Shown here piece after piece: positions 1-6,661 of a stretch of DNA of 16,042 bases. This DNA comes from JBDNIO01 sp041688215. Lineage in GTDB: Bacteria; Pseudomonadota; Gammaproteobacteria; Nevskiales; Salinisphaeraceae. The first letter of the stretch is position 1; the number at the start of each line of letters is the position of its first letter. A model generated the notes under the pieces. It saw only the letters and a program-made list of their open reading frames with translations, did no database searches and was not told where the DNA came from. The stretch covers positions 1-16,042 of the forward strand of contig JBDNIO010000285.1 in the NCBI GenBank assembly GCA_041688215.1, in the 5' to 3' direction. The translations under genes and the position numbers were made by a program.

Positions 1-25
1 CCATACAAAGTGATACATTATTCTG

Positions 26-290
26 AATACGTGATGCGTATTTCGACGCAAGTCCATAAGTCGGATACCCCACAATGGCTAATGCCATTGTAAGCTATCC
101 AGCTCGGGGGCAAGCCCCCGAGATTTTCGCTGCGCGGTTAAGCAGGTTTTGTGCGGACAAAGTCCGCAATTACAAATAGGCTGGCTGCGCCAGCCGCAAG
201 ACCGCTTTGCTTTATTCCCTTGGGCGCGCTTCTTTTGCCTACTTTTCTTGCGCGTCAAGAAAAGTGGGTCGCACACGCAGTGCGAAACCC
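26..290. repeat. Intergenic hairpin array (six short inverted repeats)
   Basis: The gene-free stretch 1-326 holds six consecutive short palindromes. AATACG pairs with CGTATT (26-31/37-42). ACAATGGC pairs with GCCATTGT (72-79/84-91). CTCGGGGG pairs with CCCCCGAG (103-110/115-122). TGCGGAC pairs with GTCCGCA (152-158/162-168). GGCTGGC pairs with GCCAGCC (179-185/189-195). ACTTTTCTTG pairs with CAAGAAAAGT (241-250/256-265). A weaker CGCAC/GTGCG stem follows at 270-284. The 241-265 segment resembles a repeat I recall from many proteobacterial intergenic regions; that recall is untested here. Open frames across the array are probably spurious. It lies beyond the 3' end of yrfG and could act in termination or mRNA processing, but no stem has a convincing U-tract. 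Confidence 0.7.
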
Positions 291-326
291 AAGAGTGAGA
301 AAAACCCAAAAACAAAAAACCACCCC

Positions 327-1016
327 CTACCCCACAGGAATCAAATCCCCCAACCGCCCCACAACCACCCCATGCGTATGCTCGCGCAAAGAATCCCGAC
401 TATCCGGCCTGGATAACGCCACCACCTGCCCAATGCCGCTAGCCACGGCATTTGCCACCACCGCTGGGCTATCGCCCACAAACAACGCACGCTCACGCTT
501 AAACGGATAGGCCGCCGCCAGCGCCGGCCAGAATCCCGGTTCTTCCTTGGCGTAGCCAAAATCGTGCGAAGTAATAATGTGCGCAAAGTAATGCGCCAGG
601 CCGGTGCGCTCCAGCTTCAGGTGCACCGAATCCGGGTGCGCATTGGTCACCAACCAGATGGAGCGACCGCTTTTGCGCACTGCCTCAAGAAAATTTACCG
701 CGCCCGGCAACGGGCCGATCAATTCCACGATCTCGCGTTTGAGCGCAACAACATCCAACCCGGTTGTTTCGCTCCAGAAATCCGTGCAGTACCAGTTCAA
801 GCGCCCCGCGTTTTCGCTGAATACCGGGGCCAGCCGCCGGTTGGATTCTTCGAGTTCCAGCTGGTGGTGCTCGGCGTAACGACGCGGCAGGTGCTGCGTC
901 CAGAACTGGTTGTCGAAGTGCAGGTCCAGAATAGTGCCGTCCATGTCCAGCAGCACGGTGTCCACGCGCGGCCAATCCACTAAGGGTTTACACGTGCTAC
1001 TCACAGGAATCGGCAA
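327..1016 (-). CDS. yrfG: HAD-family GMP/IMP nucleotidase YrfG
   Basis: This is a cytosolic haloacid-dehalogenase-like 5'-nucleotidase of about 229 residues, close to the length of E. coli YrfG, which dephosphorylates GMP and IMP. Motif I is DMDGT at residues 24-28, with the nucleophile and acid aspartates two apart. Motif II is LVTNAH (122-127), the conserved lysine is in GYAKEE (about 157), and motif IV is GDS (181-183). The stretches VDTVLLDMDGT and LNWYC..F/YWSE..GLD match YrfG closely. The start is uncertain. The longest frame begins with TTG at 1016, but in-frame GTG codons at 1004 and 980 are also possible, and none has a clear Shine-Dalgarno. The TAG stop is at 327-329. The gene is divergent from cysQ across 63 bases. 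In Pseudomonas, as I recall, a nudE-type Nudix gene sits between these two; here it is absent. Confidence 0.9.
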   Translation of the reverse strand: MPIPVSSTCKPLVDWPRVDTVLLDMDGTILDLHFDNQFWTQHLPRRYAEHHQLELEESNRRLAPVFSENAGRLNWYCTDFWSETTGLDVVALKREIVELIGPLPGAVNFLEAVRKSGRSIWLVTNAHPDSVHLKLERTGLAHYFAHIITSHDFGYAKEEPGFWPALAAAYPFKRERALFVGDSPAVVANAVASGIGQVVALSRPDSRDSLREHTHGVVVGRLGDLIPVG

Positions 1017-1079
1017 GCCGTATGTAAACCGGTATTATGCCGCGTTGGGTTTTTCATCAGATACAGAAAACGGATTGTT

Positions 1080-1883
1080 ATGCAGGATTTGGTCACGTCA
1101 CTACCCGAAGTTAAAAAAATCGCAGAAGAGGCCGGCGAGGCCATTTTAAAGGTCTACCGCAGCGACTTCGATGTGGAGCATAAGGACGATAACAGCCCGC
1201 TCACAGCCGCGGACACGGCTGCGCATAAAATTATTATGGCCGGGTTGGAGAAACTCACCCCCGAACTGCCTTGTTTATCGGAAGAAGGCGCGGACATCCC
1301 TTTTGCAACCCGCAAGACCTGGTCCCGCTACTGGTTAATCGACCCACTCGACGGCACCCGCGAATTCGTCAAACGCAACGGCCAGTTCACAGTGAACATT
1401 GCGCTGATAGACAACGGCGTGCCGATTCTGGGCGTAGTGCACGCACCCGACCTGGAGGCGACCTGGTACGCCGCAAACGGCTTGGGCGCGTTCAAATCAG
1501 ACGCGCAAAAATCCGATGCGCCATTGCAAGTCGCCAAGGCCAACACCGGCAAACCGCGCGTGCTGGTCAGCCGTTCGCACCGCACGCCGGAAATTGATGA
1601 GTGCCTGGCGCGCATGCCGGATTACGAGCCGGTAAGCATGGGTTCGTCACTCAAGTTCTGCATTATTGCCGAGGGCGGCGCAGATTTTTATCCGCGCCTG
1701 GGGCCCACCTCAGAATGGGATACCGGCGCGGGCCACGCAGTAGTCGCCGCCGCGGGTGGCCGGGTTACGCACGTGGATGGTTCCGATCTAGGCTATAACC
1801 AGAAGGAATCTATCCTGAACCCCTACTTTCTGGTGTTCGGGGACACCTCGGTCGACTGGACCGCGTTCGTCGAACAGGCCTAA
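1080..1883 (+). CDS. cysQ: 3'(2'),5'-bisphosphate nucleotidase CysQ
   Basis: A member of the inositol-monophosphatase superfamily with 267 residues, the usual size for CysQ. It hydrolyses 3'-phosphoadenosine 5'-phosphate to AMP, clearing an inhibitory by-product of sulfate assimilation. In the bacterium it is cytosolic or loosely membrane-associated. Metal-binding motifs are visible in order: DDNSPLTAAD (37-45), SEEG (67-70), DPLDGTREF (88-96) and WDTGAGHAV (213-221). These are the Mg2+-dependent, lithium-sensitive signature residues of the family. The ATG at 1080 gives the expected N terminus (DLVTSLPEVKKIAEEAGEAIL), although the ribosome-binding site is weak. It is divergent from yrfG. Its TAA stop overlaps the stop of the convergent aldolase-family gene by a few bases. 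Confidence 0.95.
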   Translation: MQDLVTSLPEVKKIAEEAGEAILKVYRSDFDVEHKDDNSPLTAADTAAHKIIMAGLEKLTPELPCLSEEGADIPFATRKTWSRYWLIDPLDGTREFVKRNGQFTVNIALIDNGVPILGVVHAPDLEATWYAANGLGAFKSDAQKSDAPLQVAKANTGKPRVLVSRSHRTPEIDECLARMPDYEPVSMGSSLKFCIIAEGGADFYPRLGPTSEWDTGAGHAVVAAAGGRVTHVDGSDLGYNQKESILNPYFLVFGDTSVDWTAFVEQA

Positions 1884-2653
1884 TCCCGATAAGACTTATC
1901 CATCCGGTCAAGTTTGCGCAGTAACCCTGGCCACGCCAGCTTGCCGCCCAGGCCGCGGGTGACTTCTTTCGCCTGCTGGACAATGCCATCCACAATTTTT
2001 TGCGGAATGTGGTTCAGTTCCGTATTACCACTTTGCGCCAGAACTTGAATCTGGCAAGAGCCTTCCAATAAATACATCGCCAAAAACGCATCGGGGATAT
2101 TGGAACCCACGGTGAGTAGGCCGTGATTCCGCAGAATTAAATTATTCGCGCTGCCCAGGTCCGCCACTAAGCGTGGCTGTTCGTCATCATTCAGTGCCAC
2201 GCCCTCGTAATCGTGATAGGCAATTGATGCCAGCGGAAACATTGATTGCTGTGATAATGGCAACAACCCCTCTTTTTGCGCCGAGACCGCGATACCGTGG
2301 CGTGTGTGCAGGTGCAATACGCACTGGGCATCCTCGCGCGCGGCATGAATCGCACTGTGAATGGTAAAGCCCGCCGGATTCACATCGTATGGTGAATCCA
2401 TCACCTTGTTGGCGTCCTGATCGACCTTGACCAGGGAGCTCGCGGTAATCTCCTCAAAAAACATGCCGTAGGGATTGATCAGGAAATGATGCTCCGGACC
2501 GGGCACGCGCGCCGAGATGTGGGTAAATACCAAGTCGTCCCAGCCAAAACGCGCTACCAGCCGGTAGCAGGCCGCGAGGTCTACCCGCGTCGCCCATTCC
2601 TGTTCCGACACCTGTTGCCGAACATTGCCGAATTCCTTTGCCGCTGTGCTCAT
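1880..2653 (-). CDS. Class II aldolase/adducin-family protein
   Basis: A 257-residue protein with the class II aldolase/adducin fold throughout. Zinc-ligand histidines are visible in HLHT (His114 and His116) and in LRNHGLL (His177). Aligned by eye to fuculose-1-phosphate aldolase, the catalytic glutamate of the P-S-S-E motif is replaced by Gly95 in NPAGFTIHSAIHAAR. It is therefore probably not a classical aldolase. This NPAGF-type branch is a large group usually annotated only by family name, and the substrate cannot be read from the sequence. The ATG at 2651-2653 is well supported by an AGGAG ribosome-binding site (complement of 2661-2665) about seven bases upstream. The TAG stop (1880-1882) overlaps the cysQ stop, so the pair is convergent and shares its 3' ends. 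No operon partner is evident. Confidence 0.88.
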   Translation of the reverse strand: MSTAAKEFGNVRQQVSEQEWATRVDLAACYRLVARFGWDDLVFTHISARVPGPEHHFLINPYGMFFEEITASSLVKVDQDANKVMDSPYDVNPAGFTIHSAIHAAREDAQCVLHLHTRHGIAVSAQKEGLLPLSQQSMFPLASIAYHDYEGVALNDDEQPRLVADLGSANNLILRNHGLLTVGSNIPDAFLAMYLLEGSCQIQVLAQSGNTELNHIPQKIVDGIVQQAKEVTRGLGGKLAWPGLLRKLDRMDKSYRD

Positions 2654-2881
2654 ATTGCTACTCCTATTATCCAGTCTACATGCGCACTTTAACGCGTTTG
2701 GGCGAGCCTTGTATGAGCTTGGTCAACGCTGCCTACAATATCGAGCGGCCATCGCCGCCACAAGTATTTTCTCTATTCCACTAACAACGGCGCGGCCCGT
2801 CCATTGCGGCGTTCTCGCGTCCGCTATCCAGTTCGGTTCCAGACTGTCGAAAAAACATACATACAACTGTTTTAATCCCAA

Positions 2882-2993
2882 AAATTTCCCGTGGCTTGCT
2901 GCGGGGTCTGCGCGATGGGGTTTCCAAAGGGGAGAATCGTGATTCTCCCCTTTGGTCGCCCTGCGGGGTTTCATACCCCGTTGGGCGAAATTT
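2882..2993. repeat. Double-hairpin palindromic element
   Basis: The first palindrome has 15-base perfect arms, CCAAAGGGGAGAATC (2924-2938) and its exact complement (2941-2955), with only GT between them. It is followed by a second stem: CGCCC and CGGGGT (2957-2969) pair with ACCCCG and GGGCG (2975-2987) around loop TTCAT, with one TG/TT interior mismatch. The outer bases AAATTTC (2882-2888) and GAAATTT (2987-2993) are also complementary. The unit looks like a small non-coding repeat or MITE-like element and has no coding capacity. It lies between the aldolase-family gene and the beta-helix gene and could fold into a cruciform or serve as a bidirectional transcription barrier. No target-site duplication was identified. 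Confidence 0.7.
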
Positions 2994-3053
2994 AAATTGA
3001 TTGATATTTAATCATAGATACATAGTCTGGTGGAGTGCCGGACTGGAAAAAAC

Positions 3054-3082
3054 TTGACATCGCCGAGCAAAAACAGGATTGT
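3054..3082 (+). promoter_or_regulatory. Possible sigma70 promoter for the beta-helix gene
   Basis: A perfect TTGACA lies at 3054-3059, followed after 17 bases by GATTGT (3077-3082), a poor -10 match with three of six bases. It lies about 80 bases upstream of the ATG at 3164. The -35 is exact but the weak -10 makes this tentative. Confidence 0.3.
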
Positions 3083-5062
3083 TTTCCCATCGCGCGTCAA
3101 AGCGGGTCCGCGAGTGTTTTTAAGGGATATGCAAAGTCCCTCATAGCCAGGAGAACGAATAAAATGTTAACGAATAGAAAAAACGGACCAAATCTCCGCC
3201 GCGTACTGGGCACTGGCCTGGGCGCGGTTTTTTTATTGGCCGCTGCATCAGCACAGGCTGGGACAATGACCGTCAACTCGCTAGCCGACCCAGGCGTCGT
3301 CAATAGCAGTTGTGAATTACGCGAAGCAGTAATTGCGGCCAATACGAACACCGCAAACGCTGATTGCCCTGTAACCGGGGGGCGCTGGGCGCGGGCCCCG
3401 GCATTGTAGACATAATCAATTTCGGCGGCTCTGTTACTTACGCCATAAGCGCCGGCGAACTCCCGATAACCGACGATGTAAGCTTCAACGAATCCGGCCA
3501 AACGCCTACTATTGATGCCAATCAGACCAGCCGAATATTCAATAACAGCGCGGCGCTGACACTGACCAATATGACCCTGGTTGACGGTCTGGCCAACGGT
3601 GCGGCCAATCCGGACAACTCCGGCGGTGCTATTTTCAACGGTGTCGCCGGCACGGTAAACGCCAGCGGCGGTGCCATGAACGACAACACTGCGTTGCACG
3701 CGGGCGGTGCGATTGAGGACGCTTCCAACGCGGCCAACGCTATTACCCTGATGAATGTTGATTTTTTTCGCAATAACGCCGGTGGTGATACGGCGGCGTC
3801 TTGCACGTTTCCGGCGCAGGCGGGGTTAGCGTGACCGGCGGCACAATGCATGACAATGTGGCCGCGAACGAAGGCGGCGCGCTGTGGAACGGCGGCGGCT
3901 CCATGACCGTTTCCGGCACCAGCATTACCAATAATGATGCCAACGGCGCCGACCAAAGCGAGGGCGGTGGCGGCCTGTTTAATGAGGGCGGCACGCTTAA
4001 TATCAGCAACGCCACCATCACTGGAAACAATGCAACCGGCAGCGGCGGCGATATCCTAAACAACAGTGGCTCACTGATCGTAAGTGACAGCACCATCTCC
4101 AATAACAGCTCGGTACGTGCCGGTGGCGGCATCGAAGCCGATGCGCGTGAATTGGATAACAGCGCGTCGACGACGCTGAATAACGTAACCATGAATGGCA
4201 ACACGACCGGCGGCAGCCCCGGTAACGGTGGTGCCTTGCACGTTAGTGGCGGCGGTAGTTTCACCAATAACGTGGCCTCGAACGAAGGCGGCGGGTTATG
4301 CAACTTCGGCAGTGGCGCCGTCATGACCATCGATGGCGACACGCCTAATGGCGCCGTGCTTATCGACAACAACGGTACCGGCGCGGCCAATGGCGGCGGC
4401 GGCTTGTTTAACAACGGCGGCATCATGAATGTGAACGATGCCACCATCAGTAATAACACCGCGACCGATGGTTCGGGTTCCGGCGGCGGCATTCTGAACT
4501 TTGATGGCGGCGTGCTTACGGTGGAATCAAGCCTGATCAGCGCGAACACCGCCAACCGCGCAGGCGGCGGTATCGAAACCCGCGGCTCCGATCCCACAGG
4601 TCAAGTCGGCGTTGCTCTGAACAACGTGCTACTCACCGACAACATCGTAAACACCAGCACCGGCAACGGCGGCGGTCTGCACGCCGGCTCTGATGCCCGC
4701 GTTAACGTGAGCAACAGCATCGTCAGTAACAACATCGCCGGCCTGGAAGGCGGCGGCTTGTGGGTTAACGACGGCACGCTCAATGTCGATAACAGCCGCA
4801 TTTCAGGCAACCTGGGCAATGGCAACCGCACCGGCGCCGAGAACGCTAACGCAGACGGCGGCGGTATCGTGGTGAATGGCGTGGGTACCGCCAACATCAC
4901 GGATAACACCCTGATCTCGGAAAACACCGCCAGCGGCACCCAAGGCTCTGGCGGCGGCATCTTCAACAAGCCGAGTGGCACGGTTAACGTTAGCGATAGT
5001 GTCATCGGCGGCAACACGTCCAACCGTGCCGGCGGCGGCATCGAGAACAATGGCGGCACCGT

Positions 5063-5070
5063 AACGCTTT
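5063..5070. repeat. Left target-site duplication of the MITE
   Basis: AACGCTTT directly abuts the left terminal repeat and is identical to 5218-5225. Confidence 0.85.
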
Positions 5071-5217
5071 GCCTATGTCACCAAAGAATAGTGATTTTCT
5101 ATAAATTATTGATCTGTAACGTCATTCCAGAAAAATCTGGAATCCAGTGAAAGTGCCGCGGAATATGAATTCCCGCGTTCGCGGGAATGACGATCCATAT
5201 AGTTCGGTGACATAGCC
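5071..5217. mobile_element. 147-bp MITE-like element in the beta-helix gene
   Basis: The ends are GCCTATGTCACC (5071-5082) and GGTGACATAGCC (5206-5217), inverted repeats that match at 11 of 12 bases. The element is flanked by AACGCTTT on both sides (5063-5070 and 5218-5225), a perfect 8-base target duplication. It carries no gene. Inside are two 20-base palindromes, ATTCCAGA-N4-TCTGGAAT (5124-5143) and ATTCCCGCG-TT-CGCGGGAAT (5169-5188). They sit within a larger inverted pair CGTCATTCC (5120-5128) / GGAATGACG (5184-5192). These resemble the ATTCCC-N8-GGGAAT repeats known as dRS3 in Neisseria and similar repeats elsewhere. Taking out the element with one target copy rejoins V-T-L-L-N-V-T-L-G-G in frame. 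Eight-base duplications suit transposases of groups such as IS1595, ISL3 or IS66, but the mobilising family is not identifiable here. Confidence 0.88.
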
Positions 5218-5225
5218 AACGCTTT
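5218..5225. repeat. Right target-site duplication of the MITE
   Basis: AACGCTTT directly abuts the right terminal repeat. The flanking bases differ (T versus C outside, G versus T inside), so the duplication is exactly eight bases. Confidence 0.85.
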
Positions 5226-6568
5226 TAAACGTGACGCTGGGCGGCAACAATCCCTCCACCGGCAATATCGCCGGCACCAGTCCAGGTAACGGTGGCGGCC
5301 TGCATACCGGCGGCGCCGGCACAGTTGTGATTGATGATTCCGCGATTACTTTCAACACCGCTGCTGAAGGCGGCGGCCTGTGGAACTCTGGCGCGGGCAC
5401 GTTAACGGTGAATAACTCCACCGTGTCCAACAACCAGGCAACCTCCACCACCGGTGGTGGCTTGCATCAGGATGGTAACGCCGGCAGCACGATACTTAGC
5501 TTCGTTACCGTCGCGCGCAACGATGCGGCGGGTAACGGTGGCGGCGTAGCCGTACCCGGCAACTCAACCGCTACCATCGGCAGCAGCATAGTCGCGGAGA
5601 ACATCAGTTCCGCCACGGATGCCAATATTTCCGGTGCCAACGCGACCGCAACGGACACAGTAACCGGCTCTGATGCCGGCCTGGGCCCCCCTGCGCTTGT
5701 TTGGTGGCACCACCGAAACACATCCGCTGTTAGCCGGCAGCCCGGCCATTGATACCGGCAACTTCGCGAATTGCATCAATGCGCCAATCAGCAACGACGA
5801 CCAACGTACCGCGTCGCGTCCCATAAATGGCTGCGATGCAGGCGCGTTCGAGGCAACCGGCAACCCGGTGATTACCGTTACCAATAATAATCAAGATAAC
5901 GTAACGATAACCGCGGGCGGTGCCGATGATGTAACCGTGCTGGCGTTTACCCTGACCAACAACTCTGGCGGCCCGGTAACCATTGATGGCGTTAGCGGCG
6001 TGCTCGACATCAGCCAGCCTGATGCCGACCCGGATAACTTCCAGGTATATGCAAACGGAAGCTCTTCGCCCCTGGCCGATGCCGACGTAAGCATAGACGG
6101 CCGCGCGTTCACCGTGACCTTCAACGGCACCAGCGGCTTTGTGTTCAACAACGGCGATAGAGCGTCTTACATCGTAACCGCTGACTTCAGCCCTGACGCG
6201 ACCACTACGGCGTCTATCGCCATGCCAGTCTTTGCAGGCGGCTTACTCTGTTTAGCCTGCTCGGCCTGTTCAGTGTCGGTGGCTTGCGTCGGCGCACCCA
6301 ATGGGCTTTGCTGGCCATAGCCATGGTCGTCGGCCTTTCGGCTTGTGGCAGCGGCAGCGGAAACGGCAACTTCGGGAACATTGGCGGCAACAACAATAAC
6401 AACGATGCAGATGCCAATGTGATGCCTGCGGATCTGCGCTTTATTGCGCTCACCGTCGACGGCGAACCCGGCACCGGCACCGGCAACGACTTCATAGTCG
6501 GCGACGGCATGCCCGTAGCAGGACCCGGGATTAGTCTCGGTAATTAGGTAAAACGGAGACCTTTCAAG

Positions 6569-6598
6569 GCCGGATTGTTTAACAATCCGGCTTTTTTT
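6569..6598 (+). terminator. Rho-independent terminator after the beta-helix gene
   Basis: The stem GCCGGATTG (6569-6577) pairs perfectly with CAATCCGGC (6583-6591) around loop TTTAA, followed by seven T residues (6592-6598). It begins 22 bases after the TAG of the beta-helix gene and insulates it from the downstream TetR operon. Confidence 0.93.
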
Positions 6599-6603
6599 AT
6601 AGA

Positions 6604-6632
6604 TTGACAAAATCTGAACCTTGATTCATTAT
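6604..6632 (+). promoter_or_regulatory. Sigma70 promoter of the TetR-acyl-CoA operon
   Basis: A perfect TTGACA (6604-6609) is followed by a 17-base spacer and CATTAT (6627-6632), four of six matches to the -10. Transcription would start near 6639, about 23 bases before the ATG of the TetR gene and inside the adjacent palindrome. Confidence 0.7.
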
Positions 6633-6656
6633 TAATGTGAACTTAAATTCACATTA
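6633..6656. promoter_or_regulatory. Candidate TetR-family operator
   Basis: The half-sites TAATGTGAA (6633-6641) and TTCACATTA (6648-6656) are perfect complements around the six-base centre CTTAAA. The palindrome abuts the -10 box and covers the expected transcription start, where a repressor would block initiation. It lies immediately before the TetR gene, which suggests autoregulation. The TGTGA/TCACA cores are eight bases apart rather than the six expected for CRP. Confidence 0.65.
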
Positions 6657-6661
6657 TAGTC

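Larger units (their letters stand above)
2654..3163. other. Gene-free stretch with regulatory and repeat content
   Basis: About 510 bases separate the start of the aldolase-family gene from the beta-helix gene. I see no credible gene; short open frames on either strand lack family similarity and ribosome-binding sites. The right half holds the 2882-2993 palindromic element and an AT-rich segment (2988-3020). It also holds a small stem, AGTCTGG/CCGGACT (3024-3030/3038-3044, one wobble pair), and a TTGACA box. The left half (2674-2870) shows nothing recognisable. Confidence 0.6.
3700..5500 (+). repeat. Tandem super-repeats coding beta-helix modules
   Basis: The coding sequence consists of about 140-156-codon modules. 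Each follows the order GGGIE, LNNV-L--N, GNGGGLH, EGGGLWN, GGGGLFN, GSGGGI-N and then S-I--N. The Gly-Gly-Ile-Glu anchor recurs with its Glu codon at 3715, 4134, 4575 and 5043. Spacings are 140 (after adding the missing base), 147 and 156 codons. The fourth module carries the MITE. The second module is about nine residues shorter after its LHVSGGG segment. The pattern indicates internal duplication of whole sets of beta-helix coils. Confidence 0.75.
3164..6547 (+). pseudogene. Secreted CSLREA/choice-of-anchor-Q beta-helix protein, broken by four frameshifts and a MITE
   Basis: The ATG at 3164 has an AGGAGA ribosome-binding site at 3149-3154. The product starts with a signal peptide (hydrophobic core about residues 14-30, likely cut after AQA at 30-32), then a CELREA version of the CSLREA motif. 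A long Gly/Asn-rich right-handed beta-helix follows, then a choice-of-anchor-Q ending (GSPAID, DQR, GCDAGAFE; 5740-5855), a beta-sandwich-like stretch, and a hydrophobic helix plus RRR near 6242-6295. The frame breaks at the G6 run 3377-3382 (one base missing), near 3791-3796 (one missing), at the C6 run 5686-5691 (one extra) and near 6238-6242 (one missing). A 147-bp element interrupts it at 5071. Correcting all five gives exactly 1077 codons ending at TAG 6545-6547. The other genes in the window are intact, so this is more likely real decay than general sequencing error. The intact protein would be an exported surface or adhesin-like protein, but its ligand is unknown. Confidence 0.85.

Noticed and set aside
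151..510. Small plus-strand frames in the left intergenic hairpin array and overlapping yrfG
   Set aside because: They lie in non-coding repeat DNA or opposite yrfG; the translations are low-complexity and lack similarity.
3743..5451. Long minus-strand open frames rich in Pro, Leu and Ala opposite the beta-helix gene
   Set aside because: They are the mirror of GGC/GGT-rich repeats on the plus strand, have no ribosome-binding sites or recognisable domains, and break where the repeat pattern changes.
3700..5500. Regular repeats as a possible CRISPR array
   Set aside because: The repeats are degenerate coding repeats with triplet periodicity and no constant repeat or unique spacer structure; no cas genes are present.
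3377..6242. Programmed ribosomal frameshifting to explain the four frame changes
   Set aside because: There are four separate changes in both directions plus a stop-carrying insertion. No canonical slippery heptamer with a downstream structure was seen, so decay or sequence error explains them better.
6633..6656. CRP/FNR-type binding site (TGTGA and TCACA cores)
   Set aside because: The cores are eight bases apart instead of six, and the symmetry extends beyond them, which suits the adjacent TetR regulator better.
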